Positions 17,880 to 27,601 of a stretch of 64,000 nucleotides of DNA are shown in pieces. Position numbers and translations under genes: made by a program. Under the pieces are notes generated by a model that was not told the DNA's origin, ran no database searches, and saw only the letters and a list, made by a program, of their open reading frames with translations. Source of the DNA: RI-92 sp037384645 (GTDB lineage Bacteria; Pseudomonadota; Gammaproteobacteria; UBA6429; Thiohalophilaceae); the NCBI GenBank assembly GCA_037384645.1, contig JARRNT010000016.1:1-64000 (forward strand), given 5' to 3'. Numbering within the stretch: the first letter of the stretch is position 1; the number at the start of each line of letters is the position of its first letter.

Positions 17880-20336
17880 ATGCAAGAGCAGTATCATCCG
17901 GAACAGATCGAAGCCGAAGTCCAGGCATACTGGCAAAAAAATAAATCCTTCAAGGTCGAGGAAGACCCGGACAAGGAAAAATTCTATTGTCTGTCCATGT
18001 TTCCGTATCCCAGTGGCCGTCTGCACATGGGCCATGTGCGTAACTACACCATCGGTGACGTGATCAGTCGTTATCAGCGCATGCTGGGCAAGAATGTATT
18101 GCAGCCCATGGGCTGGGACGCCTTTGGCTTGCCCGCGGAGAATGCCGCGATGAAGAATAACGTGCCACCGGCCAAATGGACGCGTGAAAATATCGACTAT
18201 ATGCGCGGTCAGTTGCAACGCCTGGGTCTGGGTTATGACTGGGATCGTGAACTGGCCACCTGTGATCCCGAATATTATCGCTGGGAACAGTGGTTGTTTA
18301 CCCGCCTGTTCAAAAAGGGCCTGGTCTATAAAAAGACTTCGCCAGTGAACTGGTGTCCGAATGACATGACCGTCCTCGCCAATGAACAGGTGGTGGATGG
18401 CAAATGCTGGCGTTGTGATACCGTGGTCGAACGCAAGGATATCCCGCAATGGTTCATGAAGATTACCGATTATGCCGGGGAATTGCTCGCTGACCTGGAT
18501 CAGCTCGATGGCTGGCCGGAACAGGTCAAGACCATGCAGCGCAACTGGATTGGTCGTTCCGAAGGTGTCGAAGTGGTGTTCACGCTGGTCGACACCTATG
18601 AACCGATCAAGGTTTTTACCACCCGCCCGGATACGCTGATGGGCGTCACTTACCTGGCGCTGGCGCCGGAGCATCCGTTGGCTCAGCGTGCGGGTGAACA
18701 GTATCCGAATGTCGCCGCCTTCATCAAGGAATGCCTGAGTATGGGCACGGCCGAGGCCGTGGTCGAGACCATGGAAAAGAAAGGCATGGATACCGGTTAT
18801 AAGGTGGTACACCCAATTACCGGCGAACACGTACCGGTGTTTATCGCCAACTTTGTCCTGATGGGCTACGGTGAAGGCGCAGTGATGTCGGTGCCAGCGC
18901 ACGATCAACGGGACTGGGAATTTGCCCAGAAATACGGGCTGCCGATCCGCCAGGTGATTGCCCCCAAGGATGGCAGTGAAGTGAACCTCAGGCAGGCGGC
19001 CTTCGTGGAAAAAGGGGAGCTGATCAATTCCGGAGCGTTCGACGAGATGAGTTCACAACAGGCCTTCGAAGCTATTGCCGAGGTCCTGTATAACAAAAAG
19101 CGCGGCCGTAAACGCACTACCTGGCGCCTGCGCGACTGGGGTGTGTCACGCCAGCGCTACTGGGGCGCGCCGATCCCGATCATCAATTGCAATAAATGCG
19201 GGGAAGTGCCGGTTCCGGACCATGACCTGCCGGTGCGCCTGCCCGAAGACGTCAGTTTCGACGGCATTGGTTCACCGATCAAAAAGCTGCCGGCGTTTTA
19301 CCAGACCACCTGTCCCAAGTGCGGCGGCAAGGCCGAGCGTGAGACCGATACCTTCGATACCTTCATGGAATCGTCCTGGTATTTCGCCCGTTATGCCTGT
19401 CCTGACAACGACAAGGCCATGCTGGATGAACGTGCCAATTACTGGCTGCCGGTGGATCAATACATTGGCGGGATTGAGCACGCCATCCTGCACCTGCTGT
19501 ATTCGCGGTTTTATAACAAACTCATGCGCGACATTGGCCTGGTCAACTCGGACGAGCCTTTCAACAATTTGCTGACCCAGGGCATGGTGTTAAAAGACGG
19601 CGCCAAGATGTCCAAGTCCAAGGGCAACACCGTGGACCCGCAGGCCCTGATCGAACAATACGGCGCGGACACCGCACGCCTGTTCATCATGTTTGCGGCA
19701 CCGCCGGAACAAAGTCTGGAATGGTCAGATACTGCGGTGGAAGGCGCATTTCGTTTCCTGCGCCGGGTCTGGCGCCTGGTTTATGATCACGTACAGCAGG
19801 GACCGGCAACGCCGGTACAGGCTAGCGGGTTAAGCGACAGGCAAAAAACGATACGTCGTCATACCCACAGCACTATCGAGAAATTCTCGGATGACGTGGG
19901 CCGGCGTTTTACCTTTAACACCGCCATTGCATCTGTGATGGAACTGCTGAATGTCCTGAGCAAGGCCGACGATCAGAGCGAGCAGGGGCGTGCCGTGATG
20001 CAGGAGGCGCTGGAGACAGTGGTCCTGCTGTTATCACCTATCGTGCCGCATATCTGTCATGCCTTGTGGCAGCAATTACGTCCCGAGGCCGGACCCGTGA
20101 TGGGGATGGCCTGGCCCCAGGTCGACAAGCAGGCACTGGTGCGTGACAGTATTGAACTGGTAGTCCAGGTCAATGGCAAGCTACGTGGGCGGGTGAGTGT
20201 TGCCACCGATGCGGATCGCAATGAAGTCGAGGCGGCAGCGATGGCCGATGACAACGTGAAACGCTTTATCGAGGGATTGGCGATTGCCAAGGTCATTGTA
20301 GTCCCCGGCAAGCTGGTGAACATCGTTGTTAAATAG
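17880..20336 (+). CDS. leuS: Leucyl-tRNA synthetase LeuS
   Basis: A class Ia aminoacyl-tRNA synthetase charging tRNA-Leu, with post-transfer editing. 818 residues. The HIGH-type site is HMGH at 49-52 in PSGRLHMGHVRN, the CP1 editing domain (about 220-410) includes TTRPDTLMGVTYLALAPEHP, and KMSKS is at about 576-580. The zinc-type cysteine pairs around INCNKCG and TCPKCGGK are present. I chose ATG 17880 (MQEQYHPEQIEAEVQ), which matches E. coli LeuS; the frame is open to a GTG at 17796. It overlaps lptE by 11 bases. Confidence 0.97.
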   Translation: MQEQYHPEQIEAEVQAYWQKNKSFKVEEDPDKEKFYCLSMFPYPSGRLHMGHVRNYTIGDVISRYQRMLGKNVLQPMGWDAFGLPAENAAMKNNVPPAKWTRENIDYMRGQLQRLGLGYDWDRELATCDPEYYRWEQWLFTRLFKKGLVYKKTSPVNWCPNDMTVLANEQVVDGKCWRCDTVVERKDIPQWFMKITDYAGELLADLDQLDGWPEQVKTMQRNWIGRSEGVEVVFTLVDTYEPIKVFTTRPDTLMGVTYLALAPEHPLAQRAGEQYPNVAAFIKECLSMGTAEAVVETMEKKGMDTGYKVVHPITGEHVPVFIANFVLMGYGEGAVMSVPAHDQRDWEFAQKYGLPIRQVIAPKDGSEVNLRQAAFVEKGELINSGAFDEMSSQQAFEAIAEVLYNKKRGRKRTTWRLRDWGVSRQRYWGAPIPIINCNKCGEVPVPDHDLPVRLPEDVSFDGIGSPIKKLPAFYQTTCPKCGGKAERETDTFDTFMESSWYFARYACPDNDKAMLDERANYWLPVDQYIGGIEHAILHLLYSRFYNKLMRDIGLVNSDEPFNNLLTQGMVLKDGAKMSKSKGNTVDPQALIEQYGADTARLFIMFAAPPEQSLEWSDTAVEGAFRFLRRVWRLVYDHVQQGPATPVQASGLSDRQKTIRRHTHSTIEKFSDDVGRRFTFNTAIASVMELLNVLSKADDQSEQGRAVMQEALETVVLLLSPIVPHICHALWQQLRPEAGPVMGMAWPQVDKQALVRDSIELVVQVNGKLRGRVSVATDADRNEVEAAAMADDNVKRFIEGLAIAKVIVVPGKLVNIVVK

Positions 20337-20829
20337 AACTCTCCTGCCGCTGTTGCTGGCAGGTTGCCTGGCTGCCTGTGGTTTTCACCTGCGTGGTCCG
20401 GCTTCGCTGCCGGCGGTGCTCAAGCAAACGCACATCAAGGGGGTGGCCGAATTTGATCCCCTCCGGCTGGAACTCAAACGGGTATTAACGAATGCTGGGG
20501 CGCAGGTGTTGCCTGCCGAAGCAAAAACGCCGTCGGCAATCGTTATCAGCAACGTGAATTATGCGCGGCGGGTATTGTCTGTGGATGCGCAGGGGCGGGC
20601 GGCGGAATACGCTCTGAATTATTCTTTCTTTTTCCAGGTCAACGATGCCTCCGCTAAGATACTGGTACCACGGCAGCAGATACGGATCAGCCGCGATTTT
20701 CGCTTTGATCCCAACGCGGTATTGGCCAAGGACAGTGAGGAGCAGCAGATTCGCACGGAAATGATCCGGCAGTCGGTTCGCCTGTTGATGCGGCGGGTTG
20801 ATGCTACCATGCAACAGAAACAACCCTGA
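20326..20829 (+). CDS. lptE: LPS-assembly lipoprotein LptE
   Basis: The outer-membrane lipoprotein that plugs LptD and helps insert lipopolysaccharide. 167 residues; the signal peptide ends in a lipobox with the modified residue probably Cys18, followed by GFHLRG as in E. coli LptE (Cys14 is an alternative). The start is TTG at 20326, overlapping the leuS end by 11 bases, which suggests translational coupling. The leuS-lptE-holA order is conserved in gammaproteobacteria. lptD is not in the window. Confidence 0.93.
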   Translation: MLNRTLLPLLLAGCLAACGFHLRGPASLPAVLKQTHIKGVAEFDPLRLELKRVLTNAGAQVLPAEAKTPSAIVISNVNYARRVLSVDAQGRAAEYALNYSFFFQVNDASAKILVPRQQIRISRDFRFDPNAVLAKDSEEQQIRTEMIRQSVRLLMRRVDATMQQKQP

Positions 20830-20830
20830 T

Positions 20831-21850
20831 ATGCGCTTGCGTTTTGAATCACTAGCCGGCCATGTGCAGAAGCCATTGTTGCCGATTTACTGGATCAGTG
20901 GGGACGAACCTTTCCAGCTGGATGAGGCCTGCCGGTTGTTACGCCAGGCGGCACAACAGCAGGGTTACAGTGAACGCCAGGTCTACCATGTCGATCGTGG
21001 TTTCGACTGGGAGCAGCTTCGCCAGAGTGCAGATAGCCTGTCATTATTTTCTGAACGTAAATTGATCGAGCTGCGTTTGCCTTCGGGCAAACCGGGTACG
21101 GATGGCAGCAAGGTCTTGCAAGGCTATGTGAGTCATATCCCGGACGATACGCTGCTATTTGTCATCAGTGGCAAGCTGGAATCCGCCAGTCAGAAGAGCA
21201 AATGGTTTAATGCTGTAGAGCAGGCCGGCGCTGTTATACAGGTCTGGCCGATCGAAGCGGCGCGATTACCGCAATGGTTGGGGCAACGCCTGCAGCAGCG
21301 TGAGATGCAGGCCACGCCGGCAGTCCTGCGCCTGCTGGCCGAACGCAGTGAAGGTAATCTGCTGGCAGCGGATCAGGAACTGGAAAAACTCCGCCTGTTA
21401 TATGGTCCGGGCCAGCTGGACGTCGACCAGGTACAGGCGGCTGTGACCGACAGTGCGCGCTTCGATGTCTTCGGCCTGGTTGACGTGGCCCTGCTCGGTC
21501 ATCAGGAACGGGTCTGCCGCATGTTGTTTGGACTGCGTGGCGAAGGGGTTGAGCCGGTCCTGGTTTTATGGGCGCTGGAGCGTGAAATCCGTGCCCTGGC
21601 ACAGATGGCACGTCTGACTGCCGATGGTACCGGAGTCGACCAGGCAATGGCCTCCCAGCGTGTCTGGGAGAAACGCAAGCCACTGATACGTAAGGCTTTA
21701 TCCCGATACCCGGCCAGTCAGTGGGAGCGCCTGCTGCTGCGTTGCGGAAGCCTGGATCGCCTGATTAAAGGCCAGGAAACGGGCAGAGTCTGGGATGAAT
21801 TGTTAGAATTAGGCTTGAATATGGCCGGACGTCCGGCCATGACGGCATAG
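20831..21850 (+). CDS. holA: DNA polymerase III subunit delta HolA
   Basis: The clamp-loader subunit that opens the beta sliding clamp. 339 residues, with family-like segments near the start (PIYWISGDEPFQLDEA) and in the middle (SLFSERKLIELRLPSGKPG, LLAERSEGNLLAADQELEKL, VFGLVDVALLG). ATG 20831 lies one base after the lptE stop; the open frame upstream is inside lptE. proA follows after 10 bases. Confidence 0.94.
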   Translation: MRLRFESLAGHVQKPLLPIYWISGDEPFQLDEACRLLRQAAQQQGYSERQVYHVDRGFDWEQLRQSADSLSLFSERKLIELRLPSGKPGTDGSKVLQGYVSHIPDDTLLFVISGKLESASQKSKWFNAVEQAGAVIQVWPIEAARLPQWLGQRLQQREMQATPAVLRLLAERSEGNLLAADQELEKLRLLYGPGQLDVDQVQAAVTDSARFDVFGLVDVALLGHQERVCRMLFGLRGEGVEPVLVLWALEREIRALAQMARLTADGTGVDQAMASQRVWEKRKPLIRKALSRYPASQWERLLLRCGSLDRLIKGQETGRVWDELLELGLNMAGRPAMTA

Positions 21851-21860
21851 TGGAACAGGT

Positions 21861-23129
21861 ATGGACATCAAACTGGATATCAAACAATACATGTCCCAGC
21901 TGGGACAGCAGGCGCGCGGGGCTTCCCGCGTTTTGGCGCGGGCCCAGACCCGGCAGAAGAATGCCGCCTTGCAGGCCATTGCCGAGAGCATCGCCAGCCA
22001 GCGCGATCAGATCCTGGCCGCAAATCGTCAGGATCTGGATGCCGGCCGGGCCAAGGGCCTGGACGCGGCATTGCTGGACCGGCTTGAACTCAATGACGCC
22101 CGGATCGAGGCCATGATCGAGGGTATCCACCAGATTGCCGCCTTGCCCGACCCGGTCGGCGAGGTCAGTGAGCTCAAATACCAGCCTTCTGGAATCCAGG
22201 TCGGGAAGATGCGGGTACCGCTGGGCGTGATCGGGATTATTTACGAGTCGCGGCCCAATGTGACCATCGATGCCGCCGCGCTGTGTATGAAGTCAGGCAA
22301 TGCCGCGATCCTGCGCGGCGGTTCCGAGGCCCTGCATTCCAACCAGGCCCTGGCCGGTTGTATCCAGTCAGGCCTCAAATCCGCCGACCTGCCTGCGACC
22401 GTGGTCCAGGTGATTGAGACAGCAGATCGCAGCGCGGTGGGCGAATTGATTACCATGTCCCAGTATGTGGATGTGATCGTGCCGCGAGGAGGCAAGGGGC
22501 TGATCGAACGGGTCAGTGCCGAAGCACGTGTCCCGGTGATCAAGCACCTGCATGGTGTCTGTCATGTGTATATTGATGGCCATGCCGACCTCGACAAGGC
22601 CACCCGGATCGCCTTTAACGCCAAGACCCAGCGCTATGGCACCTGCAATACCATGGAGACCTTGCTGGTGGATTCGGCGGTTGCTGCCCAGGTCCTGCCG
22701 CCCCTGGCACAACTATATATAAAGGAAGGGGTGGAACTGCGGGGTTGCCAGCAGACCTGTTCCCTGGTGAGCGAGTGTAAACCGGCAGACAGTGAAGACT
22801 GGGATACCGAGTATCTTGCCCCTATCCTGTCTATACGCGTGGTACAGGGCATGGACGAGGCCATCGAGCATATTCACCGGCACAGTTCGGGTCATACCGA
22901 GGCCATCGTCACCGAGAATTACAGCCGGGCGCGGCAATTCCTGACCGAAGTGGATTCCTCGTCAGTCATGGTCAATGCCTCCACCCGTTTTGCGGATGGC
23001 TTTGAATATGGCCTGGGTGCGGAAATCGGCATCAGCACGGACAAGATTCATGTACGTGGCCCGGTAGGACTCGAAGGGCTGACTTCACAAAAATATATTG
23101 TCTTCGGCGATGGAAATATTCGCGGCTGA
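21861..23129 (+). CDS. proA: Gamma-glutamyl phosphate reductase ProA
   Basis: Reduces glutamate 5-phosphate to the semialdehyde using NADPH, the second step of proline synthesis. 422 residues with an aldehyde-dehydrogenase fold; catalytic Cys262 lies in QRYGTCNTMETLL, and YESRPNVTIDAAALC (about 128-142) and VPRGGKGLI are characteristic. In E. coli proA pairs with proB elsewhere; here it is inserted between holA and nadD, and proB is absent from the window. Confidence 0.96.
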   Translation: MDIKLDIKQYMSQLGQQARGASRVLARAQTRQKNAALQAIAESIASQRDQILAANRQDLDAGRAKGLDAALLDRLELNDARIEAMIEGIHQIAALPDPVGEVSELKYQPSGIQVGKMRVPLGVIGIIYESRPNVTIDAAALCMKSGNAAILRGGSEALHSNQALAGCIQSGLKSADLPATVVQVIETADRSAVGELITMSQYVDVIVPRGGKGLIERVSAEARVPVIKHLHGVCHVYIDGHADLDKATRIAFNAKTQRYGTCNTMETLLVDSAVAAQVLPPLAQLYIKEGVELRGCQQTCSLVSECKPADSEDWDTEYLAPILSIRVVQGMDEAIEHIHRHSSGHTEAIVTENYSRARQFLTEVDSSSVMVNASTRFADGFEYGLGAEIGISTDKIHVRGPVGLEGLTSQKYIVFGDGNIRG

Positions 23130-23147
23130 AGCGGTTAACGGGTTTTG

Positions 23148-23783
23148 ATGATTGGCATCTACGGCGGTACCTTCGACCCCGTTCACTACGGTCACCTGCG
23201 GCCGGCCCTGGAAGTCTACGAGGACTTTGCCCTGTCCGAGCTGCGCTTTGTTCCCTGTGGTCAGCCTCCCCATCGCCGTGCCCCGCAGGCCAGCCCGGCA
23301 CAACGCCTGGCTATGGTCGAGCGTGCCATCGCCGGCTTGCCCGGGTTTATTGCCGATGATCGTGAAATCCGGCGTGGTGGTACCTCCTATATGATCGATA
23401 CCCTGCGTAGCCTGCAGGCGGAGGCGGGTGGCCAGTCATTGTGTTTGATCCTGGGCGTGGATGCCTTTGCGGCTTTTCATACCTGGCACGACTGGCAAGA
23501 TATCCCGAGACTGTGCAATTTGCTTATTATGCACCGCCCGGAGTTTGAACCGGGGCAGGTGATTCAGGATGGAGAGTTGCAACAACTGGTGAACGACAGA
23601 CAAGTACACGATCGGGCACAGTTCAGAAACAGCCATAGCGGTAAACTGATATTTTATCCGGTAACACAACTGGATATTTCTTCAACCCGCATACGGGCCG
23701 CAATCAGTCAGGGCCGTAATATACGTTTCCTGTTACCGGATGCGGTTATTTCAGTCATCGAGCAGGAAGGCATTTATCAATAA
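23148..23783 (+). CDS. nadD: Nicotinate-nucleotide adenylyltransferase NadD
   Basis: Joins nicotinate mononucleotide and ATP to form deamido-NAD in NAD synthesis. 211 residues; the nucleotidyltransferase motif GGTFDPVHYGH is at 6-16, and the C-terminal ISSTRIRAAI signature is present. The start is ATG 23148; a TTG one codon earlier is possible. It is tightly packed with rsfS (9 bases), the usual nadD-rsfS-rlmH order. Confidence 0.96.
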   Translation: MIGIYGGTFDPVHYGHLRPALEVYEDFALSELRFVPCGQPPHRRAPQASPAQRLAMVERAIAGLPGFIADDREIRRGGTSYMIDTLRSLQAEAGGQSLCLILGVDAFAAFHTWHDWQDIPRLCNLLIMHRPEFEPGQVIQDGELQQLVNDRQVHDRAQFRNSHSGKLIFYPVTQLDISSTRIRAAISQGRNIRFLLPDAVISVIEQEGIYQ

Positions 23784-23792
23784 GAGGTTAGT

Positions 23793-24149
23793 GTGGAAAG
23801 TGAGGCATTAAAGCAACTGGTTATAGAGGCATTGGAAGATGTCAAGGGTATCGATATTCGCGCGCTGGATGTGAGCGACAAGACCAGTATTACCGACGTG
23901 ATGGTGATCGCAAGCGGCAACAGTAATCGCCAGGTCAAGGCCCTGTCTGATTCCGTGATCGAGCATTGCAAGAAAGCCGGTGTCACGATTTACGGGAGTG
24001 AAGGTACCGACACCGGGGAATGGGCCCTGGTCGATCTGGGCGATGTTGTGGTGCATATCATGCAGCCTTCCATTCGTGATTTTTACAACCTGGAAAAACT
24101 CTGGGGTGATGACAGTCCGACTTCTATGCCGCAGGACAAAAATGCCTGA
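23793..24149 (+). CDS. rsfS: Ribosomal silencing factor RsfS
   Basis: Binds uL14 on the 50S subunit and blocks subunit joining when nutrients are scarce. 118 residues with the Iojap/RsfS fold: DVKGIDIRALDV, the conserved SITDVMVIASGNSNRQV segment and EWALVDLGDVVVHIM. It starts with GTG. rlmH follows after 56 bases. Confidence 0.96.
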   Translation: MESEALKQLVIEALEDVKGIDIRALDVSDKTSITDVMVIASGNSNRQVKALSDSVIEHCKKAGVTIYGSEGTDTGEWALVDLGDVVVHIMQPSIRDFYNLEKLWGDDSPTSMPQDKNA

Positions 24150-24205
24150 AGCCTGCGGTGCAACAGCACTATCCAGATCATGATGAGCTGAAAGGTTAGC
24201 GGCTT

Positions 24206-24673
24206 GTGCGAGTGCATATTATCGCCATCGGAGATCGTATGCCTGCCTGGGTCGAGCAGGGTTACCAGGAATATGCCAAACGCCTGGGCTCCGAACTACA
24301 GTTGCATCTGCATGAAATACCGGCAGAAAAGCGCGGTAAAAATGCCGATATCAGGCGTATTATGCAAAAAGAAGGCGAGCGCATGTTACAGGCGATACCC
24401 GCTGGCAGCGAGGTCATTGCCCTCGACCGGGAGGGCAGGATGTTGTCGACGGAAATGCTGGCGGAGCATTTCAGGCAATCGCTGGCTTCGGGGCGCGATA
24501 TGGCATTGCTGATTGGGGGGCCGGAAGGCCTGGCAGAGGCCTGCCTGCAACGTGCGCAGTTGCGCTTATCTTTTTCAGCCATGACGTTTCCGCATCCTCT
24601 GGTGCGGATTATCCTGGCCGAACAGATCTACCGTGCTTATTCGATACTGAAACAACATCCCTATCACAAGTAG
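24206..24673 (+). CDS. rlmH: 23S rRNA pseudouridine1915 N3-methyltransferase RlmH
   Basis: A SPOUT-class methyltransferase acting on assembled 70S ribosomes at pseudouridine 1915. 155 residues; the SAM-binding knot includes LLIGGPEGL and the C-terminal ILAEQIYRAYSILKQHPYHK is typical. The start is GTG, reading MRVHIIAIGDRMPAWV. Confidence 0.96.
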   Translation: MRVHIIAIGDRMPAWVEQGYQEYAKRLGSELQLHLHEIPAEKRGKNADIRRIMQKEGERMLQAIPAGSEVIALDREGRMLSTEMLAEHFRQSLASGRDMALLIGGPEGLAEACLQRAQLRLSFSAMTFPHPLVRIILAEQIYRAYSILKQHPYHK

Positions 24674-24677
24674 TCGC

Positions 24678-25283
24678 ATGGCCGATATTGATCTCTACCT
24701 GGCTTCCGCTTCACCCCGTCGCCGCGAACTATTACGGCAACTCGGCGTAAATTTTACCGTACGTGTGGCCGATATAGCGGAGATTATGCAGGAGGGCGAA
24801 TCAGCCGAGCACTTTGTACAACGCCTGGCCAGCGAAAAGGCACACCGGGTCCGGGATTCACTGCCAGCGGAACAACAATTACCGGTGCTGGGGGCGGATA
24901 CGGTCGTCATGGTCGACGACCGGATCCTGGGCAAGCCGGTCTCACGGGAGGATGCCCTGGAAATGCTGCGTTTGTTGTCAGGCCGTAGCCACCAGGTACT
25001 GACCGGTGTGGCGCTGGTTAGTCAGCAACATTCAGTTTGTGTTAATGTCAGCGAGGTACGTTTTCGACATCTGACAACACCGGAGATTGAAACGTATTGG
25101 CAGACTGGTGAGCCGGCTGACAAGGCCGGAGCCTATGCCGTCCAGGGATATGCCGCCGCATTTATCGAGCACCTCAGCGGCAGCTATTCCGGGATCATGG
25201 GGCTACCACTTTACGAGACAAGCCAGTTGCTCCTGCAACAGGGAATTCCAATCTGGCAAACGGTGACGGTCGATCATGAGTGA
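24678..25283 (+). CDS. maf: Maf-family nucleotide pyrophosphatase
   Basis: Hydrolyses non-canonical or pyrimidine NTPs such as dTTP and UTP, and is linked to septum control. 201 residues; the N-terminal signature SASPRRRELLRQLGV and the ADTVVMVDDRILGKPVSR segment define the family, and SGSYSGIMGLPLYET near the end is typical. Its place before rng suggests the YhdE subgroup. It overlaps rng by 8 bases. Confidence 0.93.
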   Translation: MADIDLYLASASPRRRELLRQLGVNFTVRVADIAEIMQEGESAEHFVQRLASEKAHRVRDSLPAEQQLPVLGADTVVMVDDRILGKPVSREDALEMLRLLSGRSHQVLTGVALVSQQHSVCVNVSEVRFRHLTTPEIETYWQTGEPADKAGAYAVQGYAAAFIEHLSGSYSGIMGLPLYETSQLLLQQGIPIWQTVTVDHE

Positions 25284-26748
25284 AGAATTGTTAATAAATG
25301 TAACACCACAGGAAACCCGCATCGCCTTTGTCGAAAACGGCGTGTTACAGGAAGTGTATATCGAAAGGGCCCGCAAGCGTGGCCTGGTGGGCAATGTGTA
25401 TAAAGGCGTGGTTTGCCGCGTGTTACCCGGGATGCAGGCTGCGTTTGTCGAGATCGGGCTGGATCGTACCGCCTTCCTGCATGCTTCAGACATTGTACAG
25501 GCGGCGGACGAGGAAGATGACAGCCTTGAACCCAAACCGGAAAACCAGATCGTCAATTTGTTGCGCGAAGGTCAGGAAGTGGTCGTGCAGGTCGTCAAGG
25601 ACCCCATGGGCAGTAAAGGGGCCCGCCTGACCACACAGATTTCGATTCCCTCACGTTACCTGGTGTTTATGCCAGGGGCACAGCATATCGGCGTTTCCCA
25701 GAAAATTGAGGACGCCGTGGAGCGGCAACGACTCAAGGATATTATTACCCGGCTGGCTCCCGAGTTTGAACCAGGTGGCTACATTGTCAGAACCGTGGCC
25801 GAGGGGGTGGATGAAGATGATTTGCTGCGTGATATACGCTTTTTACAGAAGCTATGGCTGGCCATTGGTGAAAAGGCAAAAACCGAACCTGATTACGCCC
25901 TGGTACATGAAGATCTGCCCCTGGCCATGCGCACCATGCGTGACCTGGGCGACACTGACCTGGAAAAAATACGCATTGATTCGCGAGAGACCTATGATCG
26001 AATCAAGAAATTTGCCGGAAAATTTATTCCGCAACTTGAACCCTGTGTGGAACACTATCCAGGCGAGCGGCCATTGTTCGATCTTTACGGGGTCGAAGAT
26101 GAAATTCGCAAATCGCTGGAACATAAGGTCCAGCTCAAGTCAGGCGGTTATTTGATTATTGACCAGACCGAGGCGATGACCACCATTGACGTCAACACCG
26201 GTGCATTTGTCGGTCATCGGAATCTGGAGGAAACGATATTCAAGACTAACCTGGAAGCGACCCAGGCGATCGTGCGCCAGTTACGCCTGCGTAATCTTGG
26301 CGGTATCATCATTATCGATTTTATCGACATGAATGATCAGGACCACCGGCGTCAGGTACTGCGCGCACTGGAAAAAAACCTGGAGCGTGATCATGCCAAG
26401 ACCCACATCAGCGAGGTCTCGTCCCTGGGCCTGGTCGAGATGACCCGCAAGCGGACCCGTGAATCTCTGGAACATATCCTGTGTGAGCCCTGTCCGACCT
26501 GCAGTGGACGTGGGACCCTAATGACGCCAGAGACTGTTTGCTATGAAATTTTTCGCGAAATCCTGCGTGAAGCCCGCCAGTTTGACGCACAACAATTACT
26601 GGTGCTCGCCTCGCAGACCGTTATTGACCTGCTGGTCGACGAGGAGTCTACCAGCCTGGCTGAGCTGGAAGAGTTTATCGGTAAACCGATTAAACTGCAG
26701 GTTGAATCTGAATATACCCAGGAGCAATTCGACGTCGTCCTGATGTGA
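25276..26748 (+). CDS. rng: Ribonuclease G
   Basis: The endoribonuclease that trims the 5' end of 16S rRNA and some mRNAs. 490 residues: an S1 domain (about 38-125), a 5'-sensor and catalytic DNase I-like region with magnesium-binding Asp305 (TTIDVNTGAFVG) and Asp348 (IIIDFIDM), and the zinc-link cysteines in CEPCPTCSGRG. The absence of a long acidic or basic tail makes it RNase G, not RNase E. maf-rng-yhdP-tldD is a conserved order. Confidence 0.96.
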   Translation: MSEELLINVTPQETRIAFVENGVLQEVYIERARKRGLVGNVYKGVVCRVLPGMQAAFVEIGLDRTAFLHASDIVQAADEEDDSLEPKPENQIVNLLREGQEVVVQVVKDPMGSKGARLTTQISIPSRYLVFMPGAQHIGVSQKIEDAVERQRLKDIITRLAPEFEPGGYIVRTVAEGVDEDDLLRDIRFLQKLWLAIGEKAKTEPDYALVHEDLPLAMRTMRDLGDTDLEKIRIDSRETYDRIKKFAGKFIPQLEPCVEHYPGERPLFDLYGVEDEIRKSLEHKVQLKSGGYLIIDQTEAMTTIDVNTGAFVGHRNLEETIFKTNLEATQAIVRQLRLRNLGGIIIIDFIDMNDQDHRRQVLRALEKNLERDHAKTHISEVSSLGLVEMTRKRTRESLEHILCEPCPTCSGRGTLMTPETVCYEIFREILREARQFDAQQLLVLASQTVIDLLVDEESTSLAELEEFIGKPIKLQVESEYTQEQFDVVLM

Positions 26749-26770
26749 GTAGCCTCAAAGAATCGCCGTC

Positions 26771-27601
26771 ATGCAGCTAGTCAAATCCTGTTTGCGCTGG
26801 AGTTACCGGGTCTTCTGGTATTCGCTCGCGGCCACGATAATTACTCTGGCTATTGCAATTTCTCTGGTGCGTATCTTTCTGCCTGACGTCAAGGCATATC
26901 GGGGAAAAATCGAATACATCGCGAGCACCTTCCTGGGTCAGGAAGTGCACATCAAGTCCATGGATGCACGCCTCTCCGGTCTGACGCCGACGATTATATT
27001 TCGTGGTGTACGCATGCTGAGCGATAACGGTCAACACGAAATCATGCGATTTTCTGAAGCACGGCTTGGATTGAATTTATGGCAGAGCTTTAAAGAACAA
27101 AAAGCCATACCAGAAAGCTTCACAGTGTACGGCGTGAAATTAGGTGTTACCCGGCGCAAGGACAATACCCTGGTATTACAGGGCCTCAATATTGCGAGAT
27201 TTGAGAAACAGATAAACAGCAACAAGGCTGCCGTAGATACGGAGTCCAGTGAACTGGCAAGCTGGCTGTTCAGACGCAGCCTGTTGTCGCTCAAACACAG
27301 CACGATCATCTGGCATGATGCACTGCGTGGCAACAAGACGATGCGTTTTAATGATGTAAATATTGATTTACGTAATGATGGAGATCGCCACCAGTTTACC
27401 GGAACAGTCAGTTTGCCAAGGCCGATGGGTAATTCACTCGCCATTGCCTTCGATTTTAGCGGCAATATTCTCAATCCTAAGCAATGGCAGGGCAGATTTT
27501 ATATCAGCGGGCGACAGTTACAGATCCAGAACTGGGGGATTAAGCCTGCCATTTTTCATTCGGTATTGATATGTGGGGACAATGGCACGAGGGAAAAATA
27601 A
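26771..27601 (+). pseudogene. yhdP: YhdP, N-terminal part of a frame-disrupted gene
   Basis: YhdP is a large AsmA-like protein spanning the periplasm, which in E. coli moves phospholipids to the outer membrane together with TamB and YdbH. This frame carries the N-terminal membrane anchor (about residues 14-38) and the first DUF3971-type segment, including FLGQEVHIKSMDARLSG. It stays homologous to KPAIF near 27555, then reads HSVLICGDNG and stops at 27601. Adding one T to the five-T run at 27552-27556 joins it to the next frame as KPAIFSFGIDMWGQW. Confidence 0.88.

Noticed and set aside
17784..18908. 374-codon minus-strand frame opposite leuS
   Set aside because: It lies on a certain leuS gene and has no motif or ribosome site.
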